From positions 5,858 to 69,857 of the forward strand of contig CAVFXS010000017.1 in NCBI GenBank assembly GCA_963626805.1: 64,000 bases of DNA, given 5' to 3'. The position numbers and the translations under genes were made by a program. Positions 1 to 9,084 of this stretch are shown here, in pieces. Positions within the stretch are counted from its first letter, which is position 1. Every line of letters starts with the position of its first letter. The notes under the pieces were generated by a model. That model did no database searches, had not been told where the DNA came from, and saw only the letters and a list, made by a program, of their open reading frames with translations. Origin of the DNA: CAG-632 sp963626805. Its GTDB lineage: Bacteria; Bacillota; Clostridia; Lachnospirales; Lachnospiraceae.

Positions 1-1
1 T

Positions 2-754
2 ATGAATGCGGCAAATAAGATCAGTAATATGGTTGTTTATCCGGGTGAAGAGTTTGATACCATGTCACATCTGCTTCCGTTTACAACGGCAAACGGCTGG
101 AGCTATGCAGGTGCTTATCTGAATGGTGAGGTTATTTCCGATATCGGTGGCGGTATCTGTCAGGTGTCTACCACCTTATACAATGCGGTTCTGAATGCAG
201 AGCTGGAGGTGACAGAGCGGTATCCGCATTCCATGGCAGTCGGTTATGTACAGCTGTCAGCGGATGCGGCACTGAATGAGGGCACCAAGAATTTCCGGTT
301 TGTAAATAATACAGATAACCCGATCTTTGTATATGCCTATGCATCAGGTGGCACCATGCATGTATCGATCTATGGAAAAGAGTATCGGTCAGCGGGGCGG
401 ACAGTTGAATATAAGAATGAGATTTTGGAAGTGATTCCGGCAGGTGATCCGATTCAGACGGTAGACGAATCACAGCCGGCTGATTACCGTGAGGTAAAGC
501 AGACAGCACATACCGGTTATCGGGCAAGGCTTTGGAAATACATATATGAGAATGGTCAGTTAGTGGATAAGATTCTGGTAAATACCAGCACCTACAACTC
601 ATCGCCGGAACGGGTAGTGATTGGTAATCCGGAGGCAGCTACAGAGGCACCACCGGCAGAACCGGATACCTCAACAGACACACCGGGTGAACCGGCATCA
701 ACAGAGGAACCAACTACGGAAGCCCCGACTACGGAAACAGAGGCACCACAATAA
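2..754 (+). CDS. VanW family protein, G5-like C-terminal domain (5' partial)
   Basis: The reading frame is open from the window edge, so the true start lies upstream; 250 residues are visible. The first ~120 residues carry the VanW hallmark DIGGGICQVSTTLYNA followed by the NFRFVNNTDNPIFVYAY block. Residues ~125-205 resemble a G5-type beta domain, and the last ~35 residues are a Pro/Thr/Glu-rich low-complexity tail, typical of an extracellular or wall-spanning end. VanW proteins are named after a vancomycin-resistance accessory gene, but most are of unknown function and are common on the surface of Clostridia; no vanA/vanH/vanX partner is visible here, so resistance should not be inferred. The next gene follows after 15 bases with its own ribosome site, so the two are probably cotranscribed. 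Confidence 0.85.
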   Translation: MNAANKISNMVVYPGEEFDTMSHLLPFTTANGWSYAGAYLNGEVISDIGGGICQVSTTLYNAVLNAELEVTERYPHSMAVGYVQLSADAALNEGTKNFRFVNNTDNPIFVYAYASGGTMHVSIYGKEYRSAGRTVEYKNEILEVIPAGDPIQTVDESQPADYREVKQTAHTGYRARLWKYIYENGQLVDKILVNTSTYNSSPERVVIGNPEAATEAPPAEPDTSTDTPGEPASTEEPTTEAPTTETEAPQ

Positions 755-769
755 CAGGAGGCAGAAGCT

Positions 770-1774
770 ATGAAGGCGGGAAAGATTACGGAAGTACAGT
801 GCAAGCGTTCTGTTCTGAAGCGGATACCTTCGAATGCAGAAAGGCTGATACAGGGTTCCGGAATCGGCAATGATTATGCGGCCTGGACAAGCAGGACAGG
901 GACTCGACTGGTAACTGCAATGTCAACGATTTCATTTGATACAGCAGAAGCAGAAAAATATGCATTCTGGAAAGCTGTAAATAAGCTGGAAACCAGTGGT
1001 GCAGTCACAGGGGCGGTTATGGTAAATCTCATGCTACCGGCAAGGGGCGGAGAGGAACGGATCTGCAGGATTGTGGAGCATATCGCAGAGCTATGCGGGA
1101 CTTATGATGAAGAATATCCGATTTCTTATGCAGGCGGACATACAGAGCTGTTGGAGGAGCTGCGTGCCCCGATGATTACAGTAATTGCATATGGAGAGCT
1201 GGAGGGTAACGAGGAGGCATGGAGCATTCGCAGGGTGCAGCCGGGAGATCAGATCATGATGATCGGTACGACCGCACTTGAGACAACTGCTATGTTAACG
1301 GCAGATCATCTGGAAGAGCTGAATCAGCGGTATGCGACAGGGTATCTGGATCTGGCGAGAGCAATATCCGAAAACTTATCCTTGCATAAGGCATTTAAGG
1401 TATGTAGGGAATTTCCGGTAAAGTATATACATGATGTTTCGACCGGTGGGGTGTTTGCAGCCCTGTGGGAACTGGGGGAAGGTGCAGACTGTGGACTTAA
1501 GGTCCGGTTGAAGGATGTTCCGATTCGGCAGGAGACCGTAGAGGTCTGTGAGTTCTTTGACCTGAATCCATATATGTCCCTGGGGGGAGGAAGTGCACTG
1601 ATTGTGACAGAAAACGGCGAAGAGCTGGCAGACGCACTGGTGCAGACAGGGATTCCGGCAACTCTAATTGGACAGACTGCAGATAATAATGATAGAATTA
1701 TAATAAATGAGGAAGATACAAGATATTTAACACCACCGAAGGGTGATGATATATATAAAATCTATAGAAATTGA
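770..1774 (+). CDS. AIR synthase-related (PurM/HypE-like) protein
   Basis: A 334-residue protein with the overall order of the PurM/HypE/SelD superfamily: an N-terminal alpha-beta domain, a central VQPGDQIMMIGTTALETTAM segment that matches the ATP-binding domain start (usually GD.I...G..G.EG), then HDVSTGGVFAALWELGE, the classic HD.TxGG motif. Superfamily members bind ATP and activate amides, selenide or carbamoyl groups. The C-terminal Pro-Arg-Ile-Cys tail of true HypE is absent and no hydrogenase maturation genes are nearby, so the substrate is unknown. An SD (GGAGG) sits 8-9 bases before the ATG. The gene lies between a VanW gene and an Lrp regulator, with its stop only 10 bases before the next start. 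Confidence 0.75.
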   Translation: MKAGKITEVQCKRSVLKRIPSNAERLIQGSGIGNDYAAWTSRTGTRLVTAMSTISFDTAEAEKYAFWKAVNKLETSGAVTGAVMVNLMLPARGGEERICRIVEHIAELCGTYDEEYPISYAGGHTELLEELRAPMITVIAYGELEGNEEAWSIRRVQPGDQIMMIGTTALETTAMLTADHLEELNQRYATGYLDLARAISENLSLHKAFKVCREFPVKYIHDVSTGGVFAALWELGEGADCGLKVRLKDVPIRQETVEVCEFFDLNPYMSLGGGSALIVTENGEELADALVQTGIPATLIGQTADNNDRIIINEEDTRYLTPPKGDDIYKIYRN

Positions 1775-1784
1775 GGTAAGCAAG

Positions 1785-2267
1785 ATGAGAACAAAAATCC
1801 TGAATCTGATTGAAGAAGATTGCAAGTTAACTGCAAAAGATATTGCGGCGATGATCGGTGAAGACGAGGCGGCGGTCGCGGCGGAGCTTGCAGCGATGGA
1901 AAAGGAACATGTCATCTGTGGCTATACTTCTATTATTGACTGGGATAAGACGGATAATGAGTTTGTAACCGCTCTGATCGAGTTACGGGTAACGCCACAA
2001 CGAGGTGAAGGCTTCGATAAGATTGCAGAGCGTATTTCAAACTATCCGGAGGTAGATACAGTATATCTGATGTCTGGTGCATACGATTTTGCTGTGATCA
2101 TAAAGGGTAAGACCATGAAAGAGGTATCCCTGTTTGTGTCAAGTAAGCTTGCACCAATGGAAGCGGTTGTCGGTACTGCAACCCATTTTGTATTGAAGAA
2201 ATACAAGGAACACGGAGTAAAATTAACGAATAATTCAAAAGTAGAAAGGTTAGCTGTAATGCCATGA
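1785..2267 (+). CDS. Lrp/AsnC family transcriptional regulator
   Basis: A 160-residue protein with an N-terminal winged helix-turn-helix (residues ~1-50: MRTKILNLIEEDCKLTAKDI) and a C-terminal RAM/AsnC ligand-binding domain (EFVTALIELRVTP, then YLMSGAYDFAVIIKG, the usual effector-binding G-x-YD). Lrp-type proteins assemble as dimers or octamers and respond to amino acids. A longer frame opens at 1743, but the ATG at 1785 has a GAGGT ribosome site and starts exactly where family members do, so it was preferred. The stop codon overlaps the start of the aminotransferase (ATGA at 2264-2267), implying translational coupling, and suggests that the regulator controls amino-acid transamination and perhaps its own operon. 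Confidence 0.88.
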   Translation: MRTKILNLIEEDCKLTAKDIAAMIGEDEAAVAAELAAMEKEHVICGYTSIIDWDKTDNEFVTALIELRVTPQRGEGFDKIAERISNYPEVDTVYLMSGAYDFAVIIKGKTMKEVSLFVSSKLAPMEAVVGTATHFVLKKYKEHGVKLTNNSKVERLAVMP

Positions 2268-3424
2268 GAGATCCATTATCAAAAAAAGTCATAAATATTA
2301 AACCGTCAGGAATCCGTAAGTTTTTCGATATTGTAAGTGAGATGCCGGATGCAATTTCACTGGGCGTAGGAGAGCCGGATTTTGACACGCCATGGCATGT
2401 CCGGGACGAGGGCATCTATGCGTTAGAAAAGGGAAAAACATTCTATACCTCCAATGCAGGTCTGATGGAGCTGCGGGAGGAGATTTGTAAATATTATACA
2501 CGTAAGTTTCAGGCTGCCTATGATCCGGTTCACGAATGTGTGATGACGGTAGGCGGCAGTGAGGGAATTGATATTGCACTCCGTGCAATGCTGGATCCGG
2601 GAGATGAGGTTATTATTCCGGAGCCCTGTTATGTATCCTATGTTCCATGTGTGGAGCTGGCAGACGGTGTACCGGTGATCATTCAGCTGAAAGCAGAGAA
2701 TGAGTTCCGGCTGACTGCAGAGGAGCTGGAGGCAGCGATTACGGATAAGACCAAGATTGTCATCCTGCCATTCCCGAATAATCCGACCGGAGCTATTATG
2801 ACACGGGCAGATCTGGAAAAGATAGCAGAGGTTATCCGCAAGCATGATCTGTATGTAATGTCGGATGAAATCTATGCAGAACTGACCTATGGACAGAAAC
2901 ATGTTACAATCGCATCCCTGCCAGATATGCATGACAGAACAATTGTAATCAATGGCTTCTCAAAGGCATATGCCATGACCGGATGGAGACTGGGATATGC
3001 GCTGGCACCGCAGAAAATATGCGAGCAGATGACAAAGATTCATCAGTTTGCAATTATGTGTGCACCAACCAATAGCCAGTACGCAGCAATTGATGCCGTA
3101 CGTTATGGGGATAAGGATATTGAGAAGATGGTGCGGGCATATGATCAGAGAAGACATTTTCTGATGCAGACATTCCAGGAAATGGGAATTGAGTGCTTTG
3201 AGCCATTTGGAGCATTCTATGTATTTCCATGTATTAAAAAATATGGAATGAAGAGTGAAGAATTTGCAGAAAAGTTATTGTACCAAGAGAAGGTAGCGGT
3301 TGTGCCGGGAACAGCATTTGGAGATTGTGGGGAAGGTTATCTTCGTATTTCATATGCATATTCGATTGAAGAGTTAAAGGAAGCACTTGGGAGGATTAAA
3401 CATTTTATATCACAGTTTGAGTAA
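2264..3424 (+). CDS. PLP-dependent class I/II aminotransferase
   Basis: A 386-residue fold-type I aminotransferase. Visible landmarks are the substrate-domain SLGVGEPDFDTP, the PLP-stacking region GGSEGIDIALRAM, the PNNPTG loop, the SDEIYAELTY Asp that pairs with the pyridine nitrogen, and the Schiff-base Lys in NGFSKAYAMTGWRLGY. The C-terminal LRISYAYS includes the carboxylate-binding Arg. The sequence style fits the aspartate/aromatic aminotransferase group (PatA/AraT-like) that transfers amino groups between amino acids and 2-oxoglutarate; exact specificity cannot be read. It is translationally coupled to the upstream Lrp regulator through a 4-base overlap. Confidence 0.9.
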   Translation: MRDPLSKKVINIKPSGIRKFFDIVSEMPDAISLGVGEPDFDTPWHVRDEGIYALEKGKTFYTSNAGLMELREEICKYYTRKFQAAYDPVHECVMTVGGSEGIDIALRAMLDPGDEVIIPEPCYVSYVPCVELADGVPVIIQLKAENEFRLTAEELEAAITDKTKIVILPFPNNPTGAIMTRADLEKIAEVIRKHDLYVMSDEIYAELTYGQKHVTIASLPDMHDRTIVINGFSKAYAMTGWRLGYALAPQKICEQMTKIHQFAIMCAPTNSQYAAIDAVRYGDKDIEKMVRAYDQRRHFLMQTFQEMGIECFEPFGAFYVFPCIKKYGMKSEEFAEKLLYQEKVAVVPGTAFGDCGEGYLRISYAYSIEELKEALGRIKHFISQFE

Positions 3425-3441
3425 GATACAAGGAGAAAAAA

Positions 3442-3909
3442 ATGGCAAGAATTAATGCAGAACATGTAAACACATTTTTGATGGCTGCATCAAAGGTCAT
3501 TAGTGAAACCTGTAATCTGACACCTAAGGTTGGAAAGCCCTATATTCGTAACAATGCATTTACAAGTGATTCTATCGTTATTATGATCGGTGTAACAGGA
3601 GAAATGCAAGGACAGGTAATGTTGGTGTTTAAGAAAACAGTTGCACTGGGGATCGCATCCAAGATGATGTTTATGGAAGTAAAGGAATTAGATGAAATAT
3701 CAATCAGTGCGATCTGTGAACTGGGTAATATGATTATGGGAAATGCATCTACTGCGTTTTCTGTGAAGAATATTGGGATTGATATTACTCCACCGACCAT
3801 GTGTGAAGGAAATTTCACGGTATCCGGAGCGGTGGCGAGCATGTGCATACCGATTTATATCAATGATACGGATTTTGTAGAATTGGATCTGTGCATAAAG
3901 CAGGATTAA
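3442..3909 (+). CDS. cheX: CheX-like chemotaxis phosphatase
   Basis: A 155-residue single-domain protein matching CheX/CheC/FliY-type phosphatases. The active-site helix ISAICELGNMIMGNAST carries the E-x-x-N pair that attacks phospho-CheY in characterised CheX proteins. The N terminus (MARINAEHVNTFLMAASKVI) and the TPPTMCEG segment are also family-like. It would dephosphorylate CheY-P or a related receiver domain in the cytoplasm. No che or fla genes lie in this window, so the partner receiver is elsewhere. SD AAGGAGA precedes the ATG; it is the fifth gene of the run that starts with the VanW gene. Confidence 0.85.
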   Translation: MARINAEHVNTFLMAASKVISETCNLTPKVGKPYIRNNAFTSDSIVIMIGVTGEMQGQVMLVFKKTVALGIASKMMFMEVKELDEISISAICELGNMIMGNASTAFSVKNIGIDITPPTMCEGNFTVSGAVASMCIPIYINDTDFVELDLCIKQD

Positions 3910-3920
3910 GAGGTATGGCA

Positions 3921-4412
3921 ATGATAAATATAGTGTTACTGGAGCCGGAGCAGGGCGGCAATGTCGGAAATATCGGAAGAACCTGTTTGGCGATCGGGGC
4001 GAGGTTGCATCTGATCGAGCCGCTGGGTTTTCGACTGACAGATCGGGAGATCAGGCGGGCTGGAATGGATTATTGGCATAAGGTTGATGTAACCCGATAT
4101 GATAATTATGAGGATTTTCTGGAGAAGAATCCGGGGGCTGTCGTCTATATGGCAACCACCAAGTCAAAGAAAGTTTATACAGAGGTCAGATATGAAGAGA
4201 ATGCGTATCTGATGTTTGGAAGGGAGAGTGCCGGGATTCCGGAAGAGCTTCTGATGGAAAACCGCGAACGGTGTGTACGGATTCCGATGTTGCCAGATAT
4301 TCGTTCGTTGAATCTTGCCAATTCGGTTGCAATTGTCGCATATGAAGCCATGCGGCAGCAGGAATTTAAGCAATTCCAGCTGCAGGGTCAGCTTCATCAT
4401 CATGAATGGTAG
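3921..4412 (+). CDS. trmL: tRNA (cytidine(34)-2'-O)-methyltransferase TrmL
   Basis: A 163-residue SPOUT methyltransferase. It begins INIVLLEPEQGGNVGNIGRT, continues with HLIEPLGF and RRAGMDYWH, and closes with the knot motifs LMFGRESAGIPEEL and IPMLPDIRSLNLANSVAIVAYEA, matching E. coli TrmL along its whole length. TrmL 2'-O-methylates the wobble base of tRNA-Leu isoacceptors using S-adenosylmethionine. The ATG at 3921 was chosen over in-frame starts at 3891 and 3915 because AAGAGG lies 7 bases ahead of it and homologues start at this Met. The 3' end overlaps the convergent histidine kinase gene by 13 bases. Confidence 0.93.
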   Translation: MINIVLLEPEQGGNVGNIGRTCLAIGARLHLIEPLGFRLTDREIRRAGMDYWHKVDVTRYDNYEDFLEKNPGAVVYMATTKSKKVYTEVRYEENAYLMFGRESAGIPEELLMENRERCVRIPMLPDIRSLNLANSVAIVAYEAMRQQEFKQFQLQGQLHHHEW

Positions 4413-5830
4413 GTATTTGGAGCTTTCTTTAATGAAAATGTGAATTCACTTCCAACGCCGGGGGTACTGGTCAGGGTAATGTTTTCATCATGTGCGTGAA
4501 TGATCTCACGGATGATAGACAGCCCAAGACCGGACCCCTGTTTGTGTTTTCCGCGGGAAGTATCTGCTTTATAGAAACGATTCCAGACTTTGTTCTGTTT
4601 ATCCTTATCAATTCCCTGTCCGGTATCCTTCACGGATACAAAGATCTTTTCATTTGCATCGGTAACAATAATCGTAATCGTGGCTCCATGCGGACTGAAC
4701 TTCATGGCATTATCCACCAGATTATAAAGCACCTGCTGGATTCGTGTCTTGTCTGCACGCACCATGGTCTCACTTGTCTGACAGTTTTTCTTGATAACAA
4801 TATAACGTTTCTGGCACTCACGTTCGAAAAACTCGGTTGTAGCATCAATGACCTCCAAAATGTCGAAATTGATCAGGTTCAGACGCAGACCGTAGGAGTC
4901 GGATTTACTGAGCTCCAGCATACTGGCAGTCAGTTTGGTCAAACGTTGCGTCTCTGAAAGTACGATGTTCAGATATTTTTCCTGATTTTCCGATGGAATC
5001 GTGCCATCCAGCATGGCTTCAATATAACCCTTAATAGAGGTCAGCGGGGAACGAAAGTCGTGGGAAATGTTTGCAATAAAGTCACTACGGTATTCGTCCA
5101 GCTTGCTCAGCTCGGAAGCCATATATTCCATGTTGGCAGCCAGCTCACCGATCTCATCCTGTGAGGAGATTCCGGTCTGCACCTCAAAATTACCGGAGGC
5201 ATATTCTTTTGCAACCATATTCAACTGATTCAACGGGCCAATGATTTTTCTGGACAGATAAATCAGAAGTACCATGGATAAAATAATCAGCAGACAAAGG
5301 GGAACAGTGAAATTGAGCATCATGGACTGCATGATGTCTGACAGTGGGCTAAATGGAGCATGCAATATAATGGAACCGGCATTGCGGAAATTTTTGCCGG
5401 ACACGGGAACACCTACCGAGAGCATCTGTTCTGAAAAAATATTATAGAAATTTCCCAGTTTAAAAAAACTGCTTGTCAGGGACCTGGAAGAATCCAAAGC
5501 ATACAGATTCTCAGGCAGAGTGTCATAGTCTTCCGGATGAGAGATGACCAGTAGATCACCATTGATATCACAATACCAGATTTGAATGTTGAAGTTCGTC
5601 TGGAATTTATCGAACTCTGTCTGCAGGTCATCATCAGTAAGTATATTCTTCTGATAGGGAAGGATGAACTGATCTGCAATATAATGTGCCTCGTTGGTGA
5701 GTATGGTCTGGCGCTCCGTGATCAGATTCTGCCTGGTAGCATTTGAGGCGTAGAGGATAATGACAATAAAGACCACTATGATAATGACCAGATAGCTTAA
5801 TGCAATTTTGTCAAAAAAGCGTTTATTCAT
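4400..5830 (-). CDS. Membrane sensor histidine kinase
   Basis: A 476-residue kinase. Transmembrane helix 1 spans residues ~11-29 and helix 2 ~173-193, enclosing a ~140-residue extracytoplasmic sensor domain of no recognised family. HAMP follows (~194-246), then the H-box with phosphoacceptor His257 in ISHDFRSPL, an N-box (DNAMKF), and G-boxes (DTGQGID and GSGLGLSI). It autophosphorylates and passes phosphate to the response regulator encoded 2 bases upstream (5833-6552); its ribosome site GAGGT lies inside that gene, so the pair is cotranscribed. The organisation resembles cell-envelope sensors, but the signal cannot be inferred from sequence. Confidence 0.93.
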   Translation of the reverse strand: MNKRFFDKIALSYLVIIIVVFIVIILYASNATRQNLITERQTILTNEAHYIADQFILPYQKNILTDDDLQTEFDKFQTNFNIQIWYCDINGDLLVISHPEDYDTLPENLYALDSSRSLTSSFFKLGNFYNIFSEQMLSVGVPVSGKNFRNAGSIILHAPFSPLSDIMQSMMLNFTVPLCLLIILSMVLLIYLSRKIIGPLNQLNMVAKEYASGNFEVQTGISSQDEIGELAANMEYMASELSKLDEYRSDFIANISHDFRSPLTSIKGYIEAMLDGTIPSENQEKYLNIVLSETQRLTKLTASMLELSKSDSYGLRLNLINFDILEVIDATTEFFERECQKRYIVIKKNCQTSETMVRADKTRIQQVLYNLVDNAMKFSPHGATITIIVTDANEKIFVSVKDTGQGIDKDKQNKVWNRFYKADTSRGKHKQGSGLGLSIIREIIHAHDENITLTSTPGVGSEFTFSLKKAPNTYHS

Positions 5831-5832
5831 AA

Positions 5833-6552
5833 TTACAGTACCTCAAACTTGTAGCCGACACCCCATACAGTGGTCAGGGACCAGGACTTGGTTTCCGGAA
5901 GCTTTTCACGGATACGTTTGATATGAACGTCAACCGTTCTGGTATCACCGATATATTCATACCCCCAGAGCCGGTCTAACAGCTGCTCACGGGTAAAGAC
6001 CTGATTCGGCTGGCTGGTGAGGAAATAAAGGAGCTCCAGTTCCTTTGGCGGCATCTCCAGCGTTTTGCCATCGATAATGGCAGTATAATTGGAGATATTT
6101 ACGATCAGACCGTCATACTCTACATAATCGCCGGTATGGGAAGCCGAAGCAATGTTTAAATTGACCGGACTGGTGATTGCCTGTGCTTGATAGCGGCGCA
6201 GAACCGCACGCACACGAGCCACCATTTCATTGGAATCAAAAGGCTTCATGATATAGTCATCGGCACCGATCTTTAAGCCCAGTACCTTGTCAAAAACCTC
6301 GCCCTTGGCAGACAGCATAATAATAGGGGTCTGGCTGATCTTGCGGATCTCTGTGCAGACCTCATAGCCATCGATTCCCGGCAGCATGATATCTAACAGT
6401 ACCAGATGCGGCTGGTATTCCTGAAAGGCCTGCAGGGCATCGTTTCCGTTTCCTTCAATCCGGGTATCAAAGCATTCCTTTACCAGATAGAGAGAAATCA
6501 GCTCTGCAATATTCTCGTCGTCATCGACAATCAGTATTCGTTGTTTTTCCAT
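5833..6552 (-). CDS. OmpR/PhoB family response regulator
   Basis: A 239-residue two-domain regulator. The receiver domain has the acidic pocket (IVDDDEN), phosphoacceptor Asp54 in VLLDIMLPG, the switch Ser80 and Lys102 in YIMKPF. A linker with an extra ~25 residues precedes the C-terminal winged helix (PPKELELLYFLTSQPNQVFTR ... VDVHIKRIREKL ... TVWGVGYKFE), which binds direct repeats. It is the cognate partner of the kinase encoded 2 bases downstream. SD AAGGAGAT precedes the ATG. The gap to mutS2 upstream is 48 bases with no terminator seen, so readthrough from mutS2 is plausible. Confidence 0.95.
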   Translation of the reverse strand: MEKQRILIVDDDENIAELISLYLVKECFDTRIEGNGNDALQAFQEYQPHLVLLDIMLPGIDGYEVCTEIRKISQTPIIMLSAKGEVFDKVLGLKIGADDYIMKPFDSNEMVARVRAVLRRYQAQAITSPVNLNIASASHTGDYVEYDGLIVNISNYTAIIDGKTLEMPPKELELLYFLTSQPNQVFTREQLLDRLWGYEYIGDTRTVDVHIKRIREKLPETKSWSLTTVWGVGYKFEVL

Positions 6553-6600
6553 ATAGATCTCCTTCTGTAATGTGCAGCGTGGTATGGAAGCATCTAAGAA

Positions 6601-8982
6601 TCAATGCAGTTCCACAATTGTAACACCCATGTCTCCTTCGCCGAATTCTCCGCTTCGGAAGGATGCGACATGTGCTTGTTTCTTCAAATAATCCTGAACC
6701 GCCTTGCGAAGTGCACCGGTTCCCTTTCCATGGATGATCCGTACCTGGGACAGGTTGGATAATAAAGCGTCGTCCAGATATTTATCCAGCCGGGAGATCG
6801 CCTCATCAACCGTTAATCCGATCAGATTAATCTCCGGCCGGATATTAGCAGCACGCTCCAGATTCATCCGGTGATGGCCGGAGGACTTGGACTTGGTTTG
6901 TGGCTGTTTCGGTGTCTCGGTAATCTCGCAGTCTGTAATCGGTAATGTCATATGCAGGATGCCGACCTGAACGGACAGTTCCTTTCTGACATTCGGAAGT
7001 GCCAGAACGGTTCCGGTAGTATCCATGCTGATAATATAAACGGTATCGCCGACGCAGAAATCCTCTGCATTCTGACCGGAGCGGCGCTGCTTCTTGGAGC
7101 GGGACAGATCCTTATCCAGATTTTTCATCCGGTCACGGATCTTGGAGCGCTGTGCTTCCATGGCTTTGTTATCGGCCTTGGCAGGATTCCGTTCCCATTT
7201 CTGGTATTTCCGGATGGACTGGTCTGCGATCTCCTTAGCCTCCTCTAAGATTTCCCGTGCTTCTTCCTTGGCATCCTTTAACAGTTTGGAACGCTGCTGC
7301 TCCATGGACTCCTGCTTCGCCTTCAGCTGGTTCCGCAGCGTCTCGACCTCTTCCTGATAGGTAGCAACGAGCTGTTCTTCCTCATCCAGCTTCTTGCGGC
7401 TGTTCTCCAGATCGCTGATCAGACTTTCAAAATCGAGTGCCGGAGCATCGATCTGGGTACGTGCCTCCTCAATGATATAATCCGGAAGACCGAGCTTTTT
7501 CGATATAGCAAAGGCATTGGATTTACCCGGAATGCCGATACGCAGACGGTAGGTCGGACGCAGAGAGGCAACATCAAATTCACAGCTTGCATTCTCAATC
7601 CCTTCCGTAGAGAGGGCAAAGGTCTTCAATTCACTGTAATGTGTGGTAGCAATACAGAGAATACCCTGTGCATGAAGATGCCGTAAGATAGCGATCGCCA
7701 GTGCGGCACCCTCGATCGGATCGGTACCACCGTTTAATTCATCAAAGAGCACCAGAGTATCCGGAGCTGCATGCTGAATGATATATACGATATTAGACAT
7801 ATGAGAGGAGAAGGTACTCAGGTTCTGTTCAATACTCTGCTCATCTCCGATATCTGCAAAAACATCCCGGAATACACAGAGCTCCGAGCCCTCAAATGCC
7901 GGAATGTGCAGACCGGACTGGCCCATCAGGGTAAAGAGTCCGACTGTCTTTAAGGATACGGTTTTACCGCCGGTATTTGGACCGGTTACGATCAGCATCT
8001 GATAAGTGTCACCTAGAGTCAGATCGATCGGAACGACTGTCTTCGGGTCCAGGAGAGGATGCCGTCCCTGTTTGATATTGATATAGCCATGATCGTTAAA
8101 GATCGGGCGGGTACCCAGATAGGATTTGGCGAATTTCGCTCTGGCAAAAATGAAATCCAGCTCGGTCAGCAGCTTGATGTTGCACTGGATCGCGGTCAAT
8201 TCAAAGGCTGCCTGCTCGCTGATGGATGCCAGGATCCGTTCGATCTCCAGCTGCTCTTTATTCTCCAGCTCCTTTAACTCATTGTTCAGATTGACTACCG
8301 ACATCGGCTCGATGAATAAGGTGGAACCGCTGGAGGACTGATCATGGATCATGCCGGAGAAGCTGCTCCGGTATTCCTGCTTGACCGGAATGCAGTAACG
8401 ACCGTTTCGCATGGTGATCAGACTATCCTGTAACAGAGTCCGGTTGTTCTGCGAGTTGACAATATTTAAAAGCTGTGTATGAATCTTCTCGTTAATCTGT
8501 TTCTTGGAACGGCGAAGTGCCTTTAAATCAGAGGATGCATCATCTGCGATCTCGTCTGCAGATAGGATACAGCGGCGGATCTCACGACTGATGTGCTCCA
8601 GCGGCATCAGATCCAGAAACCGGGAGTCCAGACAGTCCGGTTCGTGCGCATCATCATCGGAAACACCGTACTGGCGGACACTTAAGGTATTATCCAGCAG
8701 GCGGGCCAGATCCAGCAGCTCACTGGTGCTTAAGGTGGCACCGACCTCCAGTCTCTTTAAGGACAGCCCGATATCCGTCACACCGGAAAAGGTGACGCCA
8801 CCCTTCTGATAAATACGGGTCAGTGCGTCACCGGTTTCTTCCTGAAGTCGGACGATCTCCTCCTGATCGGAGGACGGAAACAGGTGCTTGCAGAGACGTT
8901 TTCCCATCGGGGAATCGGCATAAGGCACCAGCATATCTATGATCTTATTATATTCCAAAATTCGTAAAGAACGTCTATTCAT
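6601..8982 (-). CDS. mutS2: Endonuclease MutS2
   Basis: A 793-residue MutS2. It lacks the mismatch-recognition domain of MutS and has the core/clamp region, the ATPase with Walker A GPNTGGKT and Walker B LVLFDELNGGTDP, a long charged coiled coil (LENSRKKLDEEEQLVATYQEE onward), a KOW-like linker, and a C-terminal Smr nuclease domain (INLIGLTVDEA ... HGKGTGALR). MutS2 proteins suppress homologous recombination and, in Bacillus, split collided ribosomes. The ATG at 8982 was chosen over 8997 because AAGGAGA lies 5-6 bases before it while the upstream ATG overlaps that ribosome site. Expression probably starts from a promoter at 9028-9056 that overlaps the divergent thiamine promoter. Confidence 0.95.
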   Translation of the reverse strand: MNRRSLRILEYNKIIDMLVPYADSPMGKRLCKHLFPSSDQEEIVRLQEETGDALTRIYQKGGVTFSGVTDIGLSLKRLEVGATLSTSELLDLARLLDNTLSVRQYGVSDDDAHEPDCLDSRFLDLMPLEHISREIRRCILSADEIADDASSDLKALRRSKKQINEKIHTQLLNIVNSQNNRTLLQDSLITMRNGRYCIPVKQEYRSSFSGMIHDQSSSGSTLFIEPMSVVNLNNELKELENKEQLEIERILASISEQAAFELTAIQCNIKLLTELDFIFARAKFAKSYLGTRPIFNDHGYINIKQGRHPLLDPKTVVPIDLTLGDTYQMLIVTGPNTGGKTVSLKTVGLFTLMGQSGLHIPAFEGSELCVFRDVFADIGDEQSIEQNLSTFSSHMSNIVYIIQHAAPDTLVLFDELNGGTDPIEGAALAIAILRHLHAQGILCIATTHYSELKTFALSTEGIENASCEFDVASLRPTYRLRIGIPGKSNAFAISKKLGLPDYIIEEARTQIDAPALDFESLISDLENSRKKLDEEEQLVATYQEEVETLRNQLKAKQESMEQQRSKLLKDAKEEAREILEEAKEIADQSIRKYQKWERNPAKADNKAMEAQRSKIRDRMKNLDKDLSRSKKQRRSGQNAEDFCVGDTVYIISMDTTGTVLALPNVRKELSVQVGILHMTLPITDCEITETPKQPQTKSKSSGHHRMNLERAANIRPEINLIGLTVDEAISRLDKYLDDALLSNLSQVRIIHGKGTGALRKAVQDYLKKQAHVASFRSGEFGEGDMGVTIVELH

Positions 8983-9027
8983 GTAAGTCTCCTTCATTAG
9001 TTACAAATGAAATGCATAATTACTATA

Positions 9028-9056
9028 ATTATAGCATCTATAATTTCATTTGACAA
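9028..9056 (-). promoter_or_regulatory. mutS2 promoter, overlapping the divergent promoter
   Basis: On the minus strand TTGTCA (9056-9051) is followed after 17 bases by TATAAT (9033-9028), about 45 bases ahead of mutS2. The -35 hexamer is read from almost the same base pairs as the plus-strand -35 (9050-9055). Seen by eye; not experimentally supported. Confidence 0.6.
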
Positions 9057-9078
9057 TTCATAGTCGCCGATATATAAT
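9050..9078 (+). promoter_or_regulatory. Sigma-A type promoter of the thiamine transport operon
   Basis: TTGACA at 9050-9055, a 17-base spacer, and TATAAT at 9073-9078 give a consensus promoter. The expected start (~9085) is exactly where the TPP riboswitch begins. Confidence 0.8.
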
Positions 9079-9084
9079 GGCTTA

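Noticed and set aside
2..754. Vancomycin-resistance locus.
   Set aside because: VanW-type proteins are widespread without resistance; no van ligase, dehydrogenase, dipeptidase or sensor pair is attached.
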